Source of the DNA: Streptomyces sp. CG4
Lineage (GTDB): Bacteria; Actinomycetota; Actinomycetes; Streptomycetales; Streptomycetaceae
Direction: 5' to 3'
NCBI RefSeq assembly: GCF_041080655.1
Contig: NZ_CP163525.1
Coordinates: forward strand, 8,680,001 to 8,744,000
DNA length: 64,000 nt
Under the pieces are notes generated by a model. It saw only the letters and a program-made list of their open reading frames with translations, was not told the origin of the DNA and searched no databases. Below are positions 16,426 to 24,724 of the stretch, piece after piece. The stretch's first letter is position 1. Every line of letters begins with the position of its first letter. The translations under genes were made by a program, and so were the position numbers.

Positions 16426-18573
16426 GTGGGTTCTCCCTCCCTTTCCGCCACCGCGGACTGCCGTTCCGTGATCCCGCGCTTGGGCATCGCCTCGTTCCGC
16501 ACCGGGACAGAGGCGTTGCACGGCGTGGCTCGGCTGGGGGTGGCGACCGTCTTTCCCCAGGCCGTGGGGCTGGGAGCCACATGGGACGAGGACCCGTTGC
16601 ACACCGCGCGCCTCGGTACCGCGTACTGCCGGGGGCCGGCCGGCGAGTACGACCTGGTCGCCTTCCGCCCGATCGTCGCCTCCGGATCGGCCACCGGCGC
16701 GATGGCCGCCTACAACCTGGTCAACGGCCGCCCTCGCCGCGTCAGTCCGCTCATCGAGGACGAACTGCGGTGCGGGGCAGGGCAGACGGGCCATGAGCCG
16801 TTCGTGGTCAGCGACGAGGAAGCGCCCTGCAACCTGGTGGAACTGGAGCACTACTTCGAGGACCATGCCGCCTCCCACGCCGCCGCGCTGAAATCCGGTA
16901 TCGACAGCTTCACCGACCACCGCGAGGACAGCGCGACCGTGATCGGCCGGCTGCGCGAGGCTCTGGAGCGCGGACTGATCGAGGAGGAGGACGTGAACCG
17001 GGCGGTGCGCCATCAGCTGCAACTCCGCTTCCGTCTCGGCGAGTTCGACCCCGATCTTGATCCGTACGCCGACATCGGCCCGGAGATGATCGACCGCCCC
17101 GAGCACCGCACCCTGGCCCTGCGCGCCGCGACCGAGCCGGTGGTGCTGCTCAAGAACGACGGCCTACTGCCCCTCGACCCGCAGCGAGCACCACGGATCG
17201 CCGTCATCGGGCCGCACGCCGACGCCCTGTACGAGGACTGGTACAGCGGCACCATGCCGTACCAGGTGGGCATCGCGATCGGTCTGCGAGCCGCACTCGC
17301 AGACGGCGACGGCCACGTGGTCCGCGTGCTGGGCGCCGACCGGATCAGGCTGCTCTCCCGCACCTCCGGCAAGCCGCTGGGCGGGACCGCGTTCGACGTC
17401 CAGGAGTGGGGCGACGGCGTCCTCACCCTGTGCGACGACGACACGGGCGGCTACCTCGGCGTCCAGGGCGACGTTGCCCTCGTCGCCGACCGGGCGCTGC
17501 TCACGTCCTGGTTCGTCGATGAAACTTTCCGTCCGGAGCCCGACCCGGACGCCGAGGACGAGACCTTTCTGCTCCGCAACGTGCGCATCGGCCGCTACGC
17601 GGGCCGGGATACCGCCGACGGCCGGGTGCGCGTCACCGCCGAGAGCCCCGAGACGGCCGAGCGCTGGCAACGCGAACTTCTGCGCGACGGCCAGGCCGAG
17701 GCGCGGGCCGCCGCAGAAGAGGCCGACGTGGCGATCGTCGTCCTCGGCAACCACCCGGTGATCAACGGCCGGGAGACGGAGGACCGTACCGGAATCGACC
17801 TGCCCGAGCCCCAGGAGGCGCTGCTGCGCGCGGTCGCCGCGGTCCTGGACCGCATCCACGCCGCGTCCGACCGGCTTGAGGGCATCGCCGCCCGCCGTCG
17901 CGCCGAGACCCTGCACAACGACATCTGGACGGAACCGCTCTTCGCCGGACGCCACCCCGCGCACGAGGCCGAGACCTGGGCCGGGCTCGCCGACGGCCCC
18001 TGGCGGTTGCCGGGCGACCTGGACCTGATCGGCACGCCGCTGGACTTCCTCGGCGTGAGCTTCTACCGGCCCCTCACCGTGGCCGCCGCACCGCACCGCG
18101 TCGCCGACCCCGGCCAGCGCACTGCCGTGGACATCGGTGTGGCCGAACTGGACCCCTACGGCACGCGGCAATCCACCATGGGCCGGCCGGTCGTCCCGTC
18201 CGCGTTCACCGAACTGCTCTGTGGCCTCCAGGTCCGCTACCCGCAGTCGCCGCCGATCTGGATCACGGAGAACGGCTCGGCGGAGGCCGACACCGTCGCA
18301 CCCGACGGCCGTATCCACGATCCCGACCGTGTCGGCTGTCTCGCCGAGCACCTCGCCGCCGTGGCCGATGCCATGGCCGCCGGTGTGGACGTACGCGGCT
18401 ACTACGCCTGGTCGCTGCTGGACAACTTCGAGTGGGCACGCGGCTACGACCGGCGTTTCGGACTGGTCCACGTCGACTACGACACCCTGGCCCGCACCCC
18501 AAAGGACAGCTACCGCTGGTACCGGGGTCTGATCACCGCGCACCGTGCGCGTACGGAGGAACCTGCCCGATGA
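16426..18573 (+). CDS. Chimeric GH3 (N-terminal) / GH1 (C-terminal) beta-glucosidase-type fusion, probably inactive
   Basis: An unbroken 715-codon frame whose first about 473 codons match GH3 and whose remainder matches the C-terminal half of GH1. The GH3 part has PRLGIASFRTGTEALHG, TVFPQAVGLGATW and the nucleophile motif VVSDEEA. It jumps from LGATWDEDPL to AYCRG and then to EYDLVAF, so about 80 or more residues including the conserved substrate-binding K-H region are missing. GH3 ends at QEALLRAVAAV (near 17845) without its C-terminal domain. GH1 resumes with its nucleophile motif WITENGS and GYYAWSLLDNFEW but lacks the NEP acid/base. The stop overlaps the GH31 start. Deletion between neighbouring genes is the simplest origin. 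Confidence 0.8.
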   Translation: MGSPSLSATADCRSVIPRLGIASFRTGTEALHGVARLGVATVFPQAVGLGATWDEDPLHTARLGTAYCRGPAGEYDLVAFRPIVASGSATGAMAAYNLVNGRPRRVSPLIEDELRCGAGQTGHEPFVVSDEEAPCNLVELEHYFEDHAASHAAALKSGIDSFTDHREDSATVIGRLREALERGLIEEEDVNRAVRHQLQLRFRLGEFDPDLDPYADIGPEMIDRPEHRTLALRAATEPVVLLKNDGLLPLDPQRAPRIAVIGPHADALYEDWYSGTMPYQVGIAIGLRAALADGDGHVVRVLGADRIRLLSRTSGKPLGGTAFDVQEWGDGVLTLCDDDTGGYLGVQGDVALVADRALLTSWFVDETFRPEPDPDAEDETFLLRNVRIGRYAGRDTADGRVRVTAESPETAERWQRELLRDGQAEARAAAEEADVAIVVLGNHPVINGRETEDRTGIDLPEPQEALLRAVAAVLDRIHAASDRLEGIAARRRAETLHNDIWTEPLFAGRHPAHEAETWAGLADGPWRLPGDLDLIGTPLDFLGVSFYRPLTVAAAPHRVADPGQRTAVDIGVAELDPYGTRQSTMGRPVVPSAFTELLCGLQVRYPQSPPIWITENGSAEADTVAPDGRIHDPDRVGCLAEHLAAVADAMAAGVDVRGYYAWSLLDNFEWARGYDRRFGLVHVDYDTLARTPKDSYRWYRGLITAHRARTEEPAR

Positions 18574-20852
18574 AGTTCACGGACGGCTACTGGCTGATGC
18601 GCCCCGGCTGCACGGCCCGCCATGCCACCGAGGTCGCGGACGTCCGCGCCGACGACCAGCGGATGACCCTGTACGCGCCCGTGAAACACGTGCGCCGGCG
18701 CGGTGACACCCTCAACAGCCCGCTGCTGACCGTGGAGTGCTGGTCTCCGGCCGAGGGGGTCATCGGTGTGCGGACGACCCACCATGCCGGATCGGTGCGC
18801 CGGGGACCGGAGTTCGCGCTGCCCGGCGCCGGTCCGGAGGCCGGCAAAGTGCGTCGGGACGGGGCGGTGCTGGAACTGGTCTCAGGCGAACTGACGCTGC
18901 GCGTGGACACGGAACAGCCGTGGCGACTGGAGTTCTCCGCCGGCGGTCACGTGCTGACCTCCGCGGGCGAGCGCGGCACCGGGTTCGTCACCGACGCCGA
19001 AGGCCGCCACCACATGCTCGGCCAGCTGTCGTTGGGAGTCGGAGAGCTGGTCTACGGCCTGGGGGAGCGCTTCACCCCGTTCGTCAAGAACGGGCAGACG
19101 GTGGACATCTGGCAGGCCGACGGCGGCACCAGCAGCGAACAGGCCTACAAGAACATCCCGTTCCACCTGACCAACCGCGGATACGGCGTCTTCGTGAACC
19201 ATCCCGGCAGGGTCAGCTACGAGGTCGGCTCGGAGGCCGTCGGCCAGGTCCAGTTCAGCGTCGAGGACCAGTCGCTGGAGTACTTCGTCGTCCACGGCCC
19301 GACCCCGAAGCAGGTCCTGGAGCGCTACACCGCGCTCACCGGCCGCCCGGGCCTGCCGCCGGCCTGGGCGCTGGGCCTGTGGCTGACCACGTCCTTCACC
19401 ACCGACTACGACGAGGCCACGGTCGGCCGTTTCATCGACGGCATGGCCGATCGCGGTATCCCGCTGAGCGTGTTCCACTTCGACTGCTTCTGGATGCGCG
19501 CCCACCAGTGGTGCGACTTCACGTGGGACGCCGAGACCTTCCCCGACCCGGAGGGCATGCTGGCTCGGCTCAAGCAGCGCGGACTGCGCGTCTGCGCCTG
19601 GATCAACCCGTACATCGCCCAGAAGTCACCGCTGTTCGAGGAGGGCCTGCGCGAGGGCCACCTCGTACGGCGTCCGGACGGCAGCGTGTGGCAGTGGGAC
19701 CTGTGGCAGGCAGGCATGGCCCTGGTCGACTTCACCAATCCCGCCGCCCGCGAGTGGTACACCGGCAAACTGCGCACACTGCTCGGACAGGGCGTGGACT
19801 GCTTCAAGACCGACTTCGGCGAGCGCATCCCCACCGACGTCGTCTGGCACGACGGCTCCGACCCGGAGCGGATGCACAACTACTACACCCACCTCTACAA
19901 CCAGGCCGTCTTCGACCTGCTGCGCGAGGAGCGCGGCGAGGGCGAGGCGATGCTGTTCGCCCGCTCGGCCACCGCCGGCGGTCAGCAGTACCCCGTGCAC
20001 TGGGGCGGCGACTGCGGCTCCCACTTCAACGCCATGGCCGAGTCGCTGCGCGGCGGACTCTCCCTCGGCCTGTCCGGGTTCGGCTTCTGGAGCCATGACA
20101 TCGGCGGCTTCGAGGGCACTCCCACGCCGACCGTGTTCAAGCGCTGGGTGCAGTTCGGTCTGCTCTCCTCGCACAGCCGCCTGCACGGCAGCCGGTCGTA
20201 CCGCGTCCCCTGGGACTACGGTGAGGAGGCCGTCGAGGTCACCCGCGCGTTCACCCTCCTCAAACACCGCCTCGCCCCGTACCTCCAGCGCGCCGCCCAG
20301 CAGGCCCACACCACCGGCGTCCCGGTGATGCGGGCCATGGTCCTGGAGTTCCCCGACGACCCCACCACCGGTCATCTCGACCGGCAGTACATGCTCGGCG
20401 ATGACCTGCTCGTCGCTCCCGTCTTCACCGACGACGGCACGGTCGAGTACTACGTGCCCGAGGGCACCTGGACCAACGTCCTGACCGGCGTCCGGGTCAC
20501 CGGCCCCCGTTGGGTACGCGAGCAGCACGGCTTCCACACCCTGCCGTTGCTGGCTCGCCCCGACTCCGTCATCCCTTTCGCCGCCGACGACCAGCGCCCG
20601 GTCTCGGCCTGGGCGGACGATGTCGAGCTGAGGGTGCACGCCTTCGCGGACGGTGCTCGCCGCACGGTCGTGATCCCGTCGACGAACGGCCCTGGTGAGG
20701 CGGCCCGCTTCGAGGTCCGCCGAAAGGGCGAACGCCTCAGCGTCACGACCGACAGCCCACACTCCTGGCGGCTGCGGACGGGCGGCCCCGACGGCACCCT
20801 GCACACCAACGCGTCGGGGCCCGCGACCACCGAGTTCCGTTACGAGGAGTGA
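18570..20852 (+). CDS. Alpha-xylosidase (GH31, YicI-like)
   Basis: 760 residues, cytoplasmic. The start ATG overlaps the previous TGA (ATGA) and follows GGAGGA. An N-terminal beta-sandwich is followed by the GH31 barrel with HFDCFWMR near 307, nucleophile Asp near 414 in CFKTDFGERIP, acid Asp near 480 in HWGGDCGSHF, and the distal RSYRVPW segment. The KTDFGE form and overall length match YicI-type alpha-xylosidases, which release xylose from the non-reducing end of xyloglucan oligosaccharides. With GH29, GH42, GH43 and GH5_4-like enzymes nearby this is the strongest pointer to a xyloglucan locus. Confidence 0.92.
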   Translation: MKFTDGYWLMRPGCTARHATEVADVRADDQRMTLYAPVKHVRRRGDTLNSPLLTVECWSPAEGVIGVRTTHHAGSVRRGPEFALPGAGPEAGKVRRDGAVLELVSGELTLRVDTEQPWRLEFSAGGHVLTSAGERGTGFVTDAEGRHHMLGQLSLGVGELVYGLGERFTPFVKNGQTVDIWQADGGTSSEQAYKNIPFHLTNRGYGVFVNHPGRVSYEVGSEAVGQVQFSVEDQSLEYFVVHGPTPKQVLERYTALTGRPGLPPAWALGLWLTTSFTTDYDEATVGRFIDGMADRGIPLSVFHFDCFWMRAHQWCDFTWDAETFPDPEGMLARLKQRGLRVCAWINPYIAQKSPLFEEGLREGHLVRRPDGSVWQWDLWQAGMALVDFTNPAAREWYTGKLRTLLGQGVDCFKTDFGERIPTDVVWHDGSDPERMHNYYTHLYNQAVFDLLREERGEGEAMLFARSATAGGQQYPVHWGGDCGSHFNAMAESLRGGLSLGLSGFGFWSHDIGGFEGTPTPTVFKRWVQFGLLSSHSRLHGSRSYRVPWDYGEEAVEVTRAFTLLKHRLAPYLQRAAQQAHTTGVPVMRAMVLEFPDDPTTGHLDRQYMLGDDLLVAPVFTDDGTVEYYVPEGTWTNVLTGVRVTGPRWVREQHGFHTLPLLARPDSVIPFAADDQRPVSAWADDVELRVHAFADGARRTVVIPSTNGPGEAARFEVRRKGERLSVTTDSPHSWRLRTGGPDGTLHTNASGPATTEFRYEE

Positions 20853-21246
20853 ACCTACATCGATCGACGTCCCGCCCTCATGGTTCTGTGCACGTGGTGG
20901 GCGAAGGGAAGGGCACGAGGCCGTGATCAGGCGGCCGGAAGCGGCCGGCTGGTCTGGACGGTCATGTGCCGAGGGCGTGGTTGTACATGCCGGCGACGGC
21001 CTGGATGGCGTGATGCGTCACATGGGCTGTCGGCGGCCGAGCTCGCAGTCCGCTACGAGGTGACCGGGCTGGTCACAGTCCTCAATGAGCGGCGGTGACC
21101 GGCACCTTCCCAGCGGTACTGGGCTGCCTATATGGGCCACCCTGGCCGAGTCCCGCCCTGCCAACGGGTTGGTTGGTCTGTTGCCGTAGCTGGTGGGGGG
21201 CGGGCGTGGGACGGCATCGGCCAATGGCGGCGCCGCGGGGGCATCT
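20853..21246. other. Intergenic stretch with no supported gene
   Basis: About 390 bases follow the GH31 gene. A short plus-strand frame ending at 21098 gives a protein-like tail (LSAAELAVRYEVTGLVTV) but has no start region, so it may be a gene remnant. No hairpin terminator or tRNA was seen. Confidence 0.4.
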
Positions 21247-21519
21247 ATGCGGAGGAAGGGGCCGAACTACCTTGCGTCGTCGGCGCTCGAAGCCGACGTG
21301 GTGGGCTGGTCCCGATATGACGGGACCGGCCGAACCCGTCCGACGACCGGCGACAGCGACGAGCCGCCCTACCGCACGGGGCTTGCCGCGCTGCAGGATG
21401 GGTGGCGCCTGTTCCAGGCCTCCCAACTGCTGCCGCCGCAGTCCGGCCACGAGTACGACGTCTCCTTTCCCAAGCACGAGTTCTTCTTCGAGAAGCTGGA
21501 GGAAAGCTCTCGCCGTTGA
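21247..21519 (+). CDS. Small conserved-looking protein of unknown function
   Basis: A 90-residue frame starting with MRRKGPNYLA. Composition is that of a folded cytosolic protein, with clusters EPPYRTGLAALQDGWRLFQ and KHEFFFEKL and strong third-position GC, unlike the opposite-strand frames. An earlier in-frame start at 21193 is possible but the extension is low-complexity. I recognise no catalytic motif. It stands alone between the glycosidase locus and an IS remnant. Confidence 0.55.
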   Translation: MRRKGPNYLASSALEADVVGWSRYDGTGRTRPTTGDSDEPPYRTGLAALQDGWRLFQASQLLPPQSGHEYDVSFPKHEFFFEKLEESSRR

Positions 21520-21843
21520 ACACACTGTCTGGTCGAAGAGGACTACACGGATGTCATGATGCGACACCACAGACCGGTCAGGTTGGGGCCGGACACGGCA
21601 CGCCTGAAGTTGGGTCCAGAGCCCTGGCCAGTGAACAAGCCGCGAGGGTGATGCAACTGCTGCACCGCCGCCGGCTCACTGACCGAGGAGTGCTTCACGT
21701 GCAGCCTCGGACCAGGTCGCTCGCTGTGCGGTGCTGAATCCCATCCGGTCCAGTGGAAGATGACGTGCATGGCCAGGATGCAGCGGAGGCCGAGGCCGAG
21801 ACGGTTTGTCTCTGCTGCAGTCGGCTGCGAAGAGGGCGAGCCG

Positions 21844-22023
21844 GCGGGAGGAGCGGTCGAGTAGTCCGTTCTCGCCGTGCGCGCGCCGGCGGGCGTACCA
21901 CTTGGCCAGGCAGCGGCGGGAGATCCCGGCTTCCGCAGCCACGTGCGCGATCGGACGTCCGGCGCCGATCCGCGGACACAAGCGCAGACGTCCTTCGAGG
22001 GTCAGCGGTGCGTTCCGATGCGC
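21844..22023 (-). mobile_element. IS481-type transposase remnant (N-terminal HTH only)
   Basis: Sixty codons match the start of IS481-family transposases: AHRNAPLTLEGRLRL, GRPIAHVAAEAGISRRCL, AKWYARRRAHGENGL, DRSSR. This is the helix-turn-helix region that binds the element ends. The frame is then broken, and the DDE catalytic core is absent from the following 300 bases. No terminal inverted repeats could be paired, so the element is dead. Confidence 0.75.
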
Positions 22024-22111
22024 CCTGCTGGTGGCGCTCCCGGACCGGGCGGCCGCGTTCACCGGGAGCCCCGGGGTCTCGGGGCTCCCGTTTGCGCGGC
22101 TGTGGGTGGCG

Positions 22112-22510
22112 TCAGCGTGCGAACTTTTCGATGGCCGCCGGGGTGACGGGGGTGAAGAAGTTGACGAGGTTGCCGTCGGGGTCACGGAACAGCAGCGACC
22201 GGTTGCCCCAGGGCATCGTGGTGGGCCCGTTGACGAAGTCGGTGACGAAGCCGGTCAGGTTCTGGTGAACGCGGTCCACGTCGTCGACGAGGAACTCGGT
22301 GATCACGCTGCGGTTGTCCGCCGGGCGGGCAGATCCCGGGGCGAACAGCGGGACGGTGCGGGTGCCGGCGATCGCGAGGGTGGCGCCCGCGGTCTTGAGT
22401 TCGGCGAAGTCCTCGGTGGCCCACGTCGCCCGCGCCCCTGTGGATCGCTCGTAGAACTCGACGAGGCGCGCTACGTCGCTGGTGATGATGCGGATCGAGA
22501 CGAATTCCAT
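22112..22510 (-). CDS. VOC (glyoxalase/bleomycin-resistance fold) family protein
   Basis: 132 residues from the ATG at 22510, which follows GGAGATC. It has the paired beta-alpha-beta-beta-beta pattern of VOC proteins: SIRIITSDVARLVEFYE at the start, VITEFLVDDVDRVHQNL in the second half, and the closing FRDPDGNLVNFF with a likely metal-ligand region. The family includes isomerases, dioxygenases and drug-binding proteins; the substrate is not evident. It is divergent from the WYL regulator at 22603, which probably controls it. Confidence 0.85.
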   Translation of the reverse strand: MEFVSIRIITSDVARLVEFYERSTGARATWATEDFAELKTAGATLAIAGTRTVPLFAPGSARPADNRSVITEFLVDDVDRVHQNLTGFVTDFVNGPTTMPWGNRSLLFRDPDGNLVNFFTPVTPAAIEKFAR

Positions 22511-22602
22511 GGGGATCTCCTTGGCTGCCGGAATCGCTGCACGTCGCAGGCTAGGAGAAATAGTGGACAGAATCGGTCCCCTTTTCGCGTTAGGCTGTGC
22601 AC

Positions 22603-23592
22603 ATGCCTCGACCCACCGGCCGCGTGCTGACACTCCTGGAGTTGCTGCAGTCGGGCGGCACCCGGACGGTGGCCGAACTCGCCGACCGGCTCGGCGTCGA
22701 AGGGCGCACTGTGCGGCGGTATGTGGACCAGCTGATCGACCTGGACGTGCCGGTGGAATCGGTGCGCGGGCGCTACGGCGGGTACCGGCTCGCCCCCGGG
22801 TACCGCTTGCCTCCGCTCATGCTCAGCGACGACGAGGCGCTGGCCGTGCTGCTCGGCCTGGTCGCCGGTCGCCGAGCGGGGTTGACGACGACGGAGCGCA
22901 CGGCGAGCGAGACGGCATCGGCGAAGATCCGGCGGGTGCTGCCCAAGCACATCGCCCGCAGGCTCGACACACTCCTGGAGGCCGTCGCCTTCACGGATCA
23001 GCCCAGTGATTTCGACACCCCGAACGCTGAGGTCCTGCTCACCACCGCCGATGCGGTGCGCCACCGCCGACCGGTCTCGATCCGCTACACCGATCGTGAC
23101 GGACGGCGCAGTGAACGCACATTGCACGCGTACGGGATCGTCGCCCACGCGGGTCGGTGGTACGTCACGGGCCAGGACGCCCAGGTCGGCGAGGACCGAA
23201 CCTTCCGGCTCGATCGCATCGCAGACGCACGAACCCTGCCCGGCTCATTCGAAGCGCCCGCGGGTCCCGATCCGGCACATCGCCTGTTGTCAGCCTTCTC
23301 CACGGCCGAGTACCGGCACGAGGTCACCTTGCGGATCCACGGGACGGTTGGGCAGATCCGCGCCCACCTTCCCGCCAGCGTCGCGAGCCTGGAGGAGTAC
23401 GCGCCCGTGGCAGGCGAGCACCAGGCGACCGAGCGCTGGCTGCGCGTCGAGCTGCGGGCGGAGCGGCTCGACTGGTTGCCTCCGGTACTCGCCTCACTCG
23501 ACCGTCCGTTCGTCATCGAGCGCCCCGATGAACTGCGCAACCTCGTCATCGCGCTCGCCGATCGCCTCGCGTCCCACGCCCGCCAGGCCTGA
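22603..23592 (+). CDS. YafY-type HTH/WYL-domain transcriptional regulator
   Basis: 329 residues. The N-terminal winged helix (GRVLTLLELLQSGGTRTVAE to YRLAPGYRLPPLML, about 1-70) is of the HTH_11/DeoR type. A WYL domain (about 145-225) with RHRRPVSIRYTDRDG, VAHAGRWYVTGQD and FRLDRI precedes a C-terminal WCX extension. WYL proteins sense ligands or nucleic acid, and regulators of this form commonly control a divergent neighbour. Here that is the VOC gene, with 92 bases between the two starts. ATG 22603 is preferred over GTG 22597 because the family begins MPRPTGR. Confidence 0.88.
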   Translation: MPRPTGRVLTLLELLQSGGTRTVAELADRLGVEGRTVRRYVDQLIDLDVPVESVRGRYGGYRLAPGYRLPPLMLSDDEALAVLLGLVAGRRAGLTTTERTASETASAKIRRVLPKHIARRLDTLLEAVAFTDQPSDFDTPNAEVLLTTADAVRHRRPVSIRYTDRDGRRSERTLHAYGIVAHAGRWYVTGQDAQVGEDRTFRLDRIADARTLPGSFEAPAGPDPAHRLLSAFSTAEYRHEVTLRIHGTVGQIRAHLPASVASLEEYAPVAGEHQATERWLRVELRAERLDWLPPVLASLDRPFVIERPDELRNLVIALADRLASHARQA

Positions 23593-24069
23593 ACGCGAGC
23601 AAGCCTGACCGCGAGGAACCAATGTCATGAGATGGCACGTGAGGTCACGCGGGTGCGCCCGTAGTCACGGACCGCTACGGCCGTCGCCTGTCTGGTGAAC
23701 GGGACGTCGACGGTGACACCGGGAAAGGCCGGCGAGCCCGACTGCCGCGCACGGTGCGGCGATCGCCCGGCCCCGGGCGGCGACTTCGCGCGAGACGGGC
23801 GCAGCCGCCCGGCGGGCGCACCCCGCCGTCGCACGGGCGCACCCCGCCACCACTCGGACGAGGTCGGCCAGTTGACCGGGCCGGGCGGGCGAGCGGGTCA
23901 AGGGGTCGGCCAGGCCGAGCCGCCGGCCACGGGCGCGCCCGGCTCGGCGGGACCGTCGCGACGGCGAGAGGCCGTCCCGCCTCACCCGTACGGCGGTGTG
24001 TCGGCTGAACTGCCCGTGGTGCGACACGCCCGAGGCGAATCGTTGCGTCAGGCGCGGGGCGGAGGCACA
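23593..24069. other. Intergenic region with short direct repeats
   Basis: About 480 bases of extreme GC lie between the WYL regulator and the STAS protein. Two near-adjacent copies of a CGGGCGCACCCCGCC unit occur around 23814-23850. Reading frames here lack start signals and protein-like composition on both strands. No gene is supported. Confidence 0.4.
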
Positions 24070-24600
24070 GTGAAGCCCCGGTCAAGACGCGGCTGGCTGA
24101 TCCTTCCCCACCCAGGAAGTCCGATCCCCATGGAACACGGTCAGCTGACCCGCGTCCGGGCCCGCCCCGGCCGCCCCACCCTGCTGCTGACACAGACCGT
24201 GCACGCGCACCGGCCCGAGACCGGCGCGGTCAGCGTCCTGAAGGCCCGGGGCACGGTCGACGCCTCCCACGCCATGGAGTTCTGTGAAGCGGTCACCGAA
24301 CACATCGCCCAGGCCGACCGGGCAGGCGAACTCCCCGTGCTGGACATGACCGAGGCGTACGTCGCCTGCGCCGCCGCGGTACGGGCCGTGGACCGGGCGA
24401 CCCGGGTCCTCGCCTTCTCCGGTCGCGTCCTGCCCGTCGTACAGCCCCGCCCGCAGCTGCGGGACGCGCTGTGCACCGCCGGACTGCCGGGGGTCCGGTT
24501 GTACGCCACGATGGCGGCCGCCCTGATCTCCCTCGACTCCCTGTATTCCCCGGCGACCCCGAGACGCGCGGGCCCGCGACCCGGCGGCACCAGTTGGTGA
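24070..24600 (+). CDS. STAS-like (anti-sigma factor antagonist-type) protein
   Basis: The GTG at 24070 with GGAGG five bases upstream gives 176 residues; an internal ATG at 24130 gives 156. The core has the STAS pattern: VSVLKARGTVDASHAMEFCEA, then AGELPVLDMTEAYV where the phospho-acceptor Ser would be, then PGVRLYATMAAALISL. It is closely related to the N-terminal domain of the next gene, so the two probably arose by duplication. It likely takes part in partner switching with anti-sigma kinases. The missing phosphorylatable Ser/Thr at the canonical spot is uncertain without alignment. Confidence 0.65.
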   Translation: MKPRSRRGWLILPHPGSPIPMEHGQLTRVRARPGRPTLLLTQTVHAHRPETGAVSVLKARGTVDASHAMEFCEAVTEHIAQADRAGELPVLDMTEAYVACAAAVRAVDRATRVLAFSGRVLPVVQPRPQLRDALCTAGLPGVRLYATMAAALISLDSLYSPATPRRAGPRPGGTSW

Positions 24601-24724
24601 GCCCGGCGGGCCCGGACTCCGCCCGGCGCGGTGGATGGCGCGGCCGGGGGCCGGACATCTACCGTTCCCACGGGTCAGGACGCGGCCGACCGAGTTCCGT
24701 GCGATGTCCTGTCCGGGTGATGCC

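Noticed and set aside
23813..23850. Tandem GC-rich units considered as a CRISPR or regulatory array
   Set aside because: Only two imperfect units without regular spacers; not an array.
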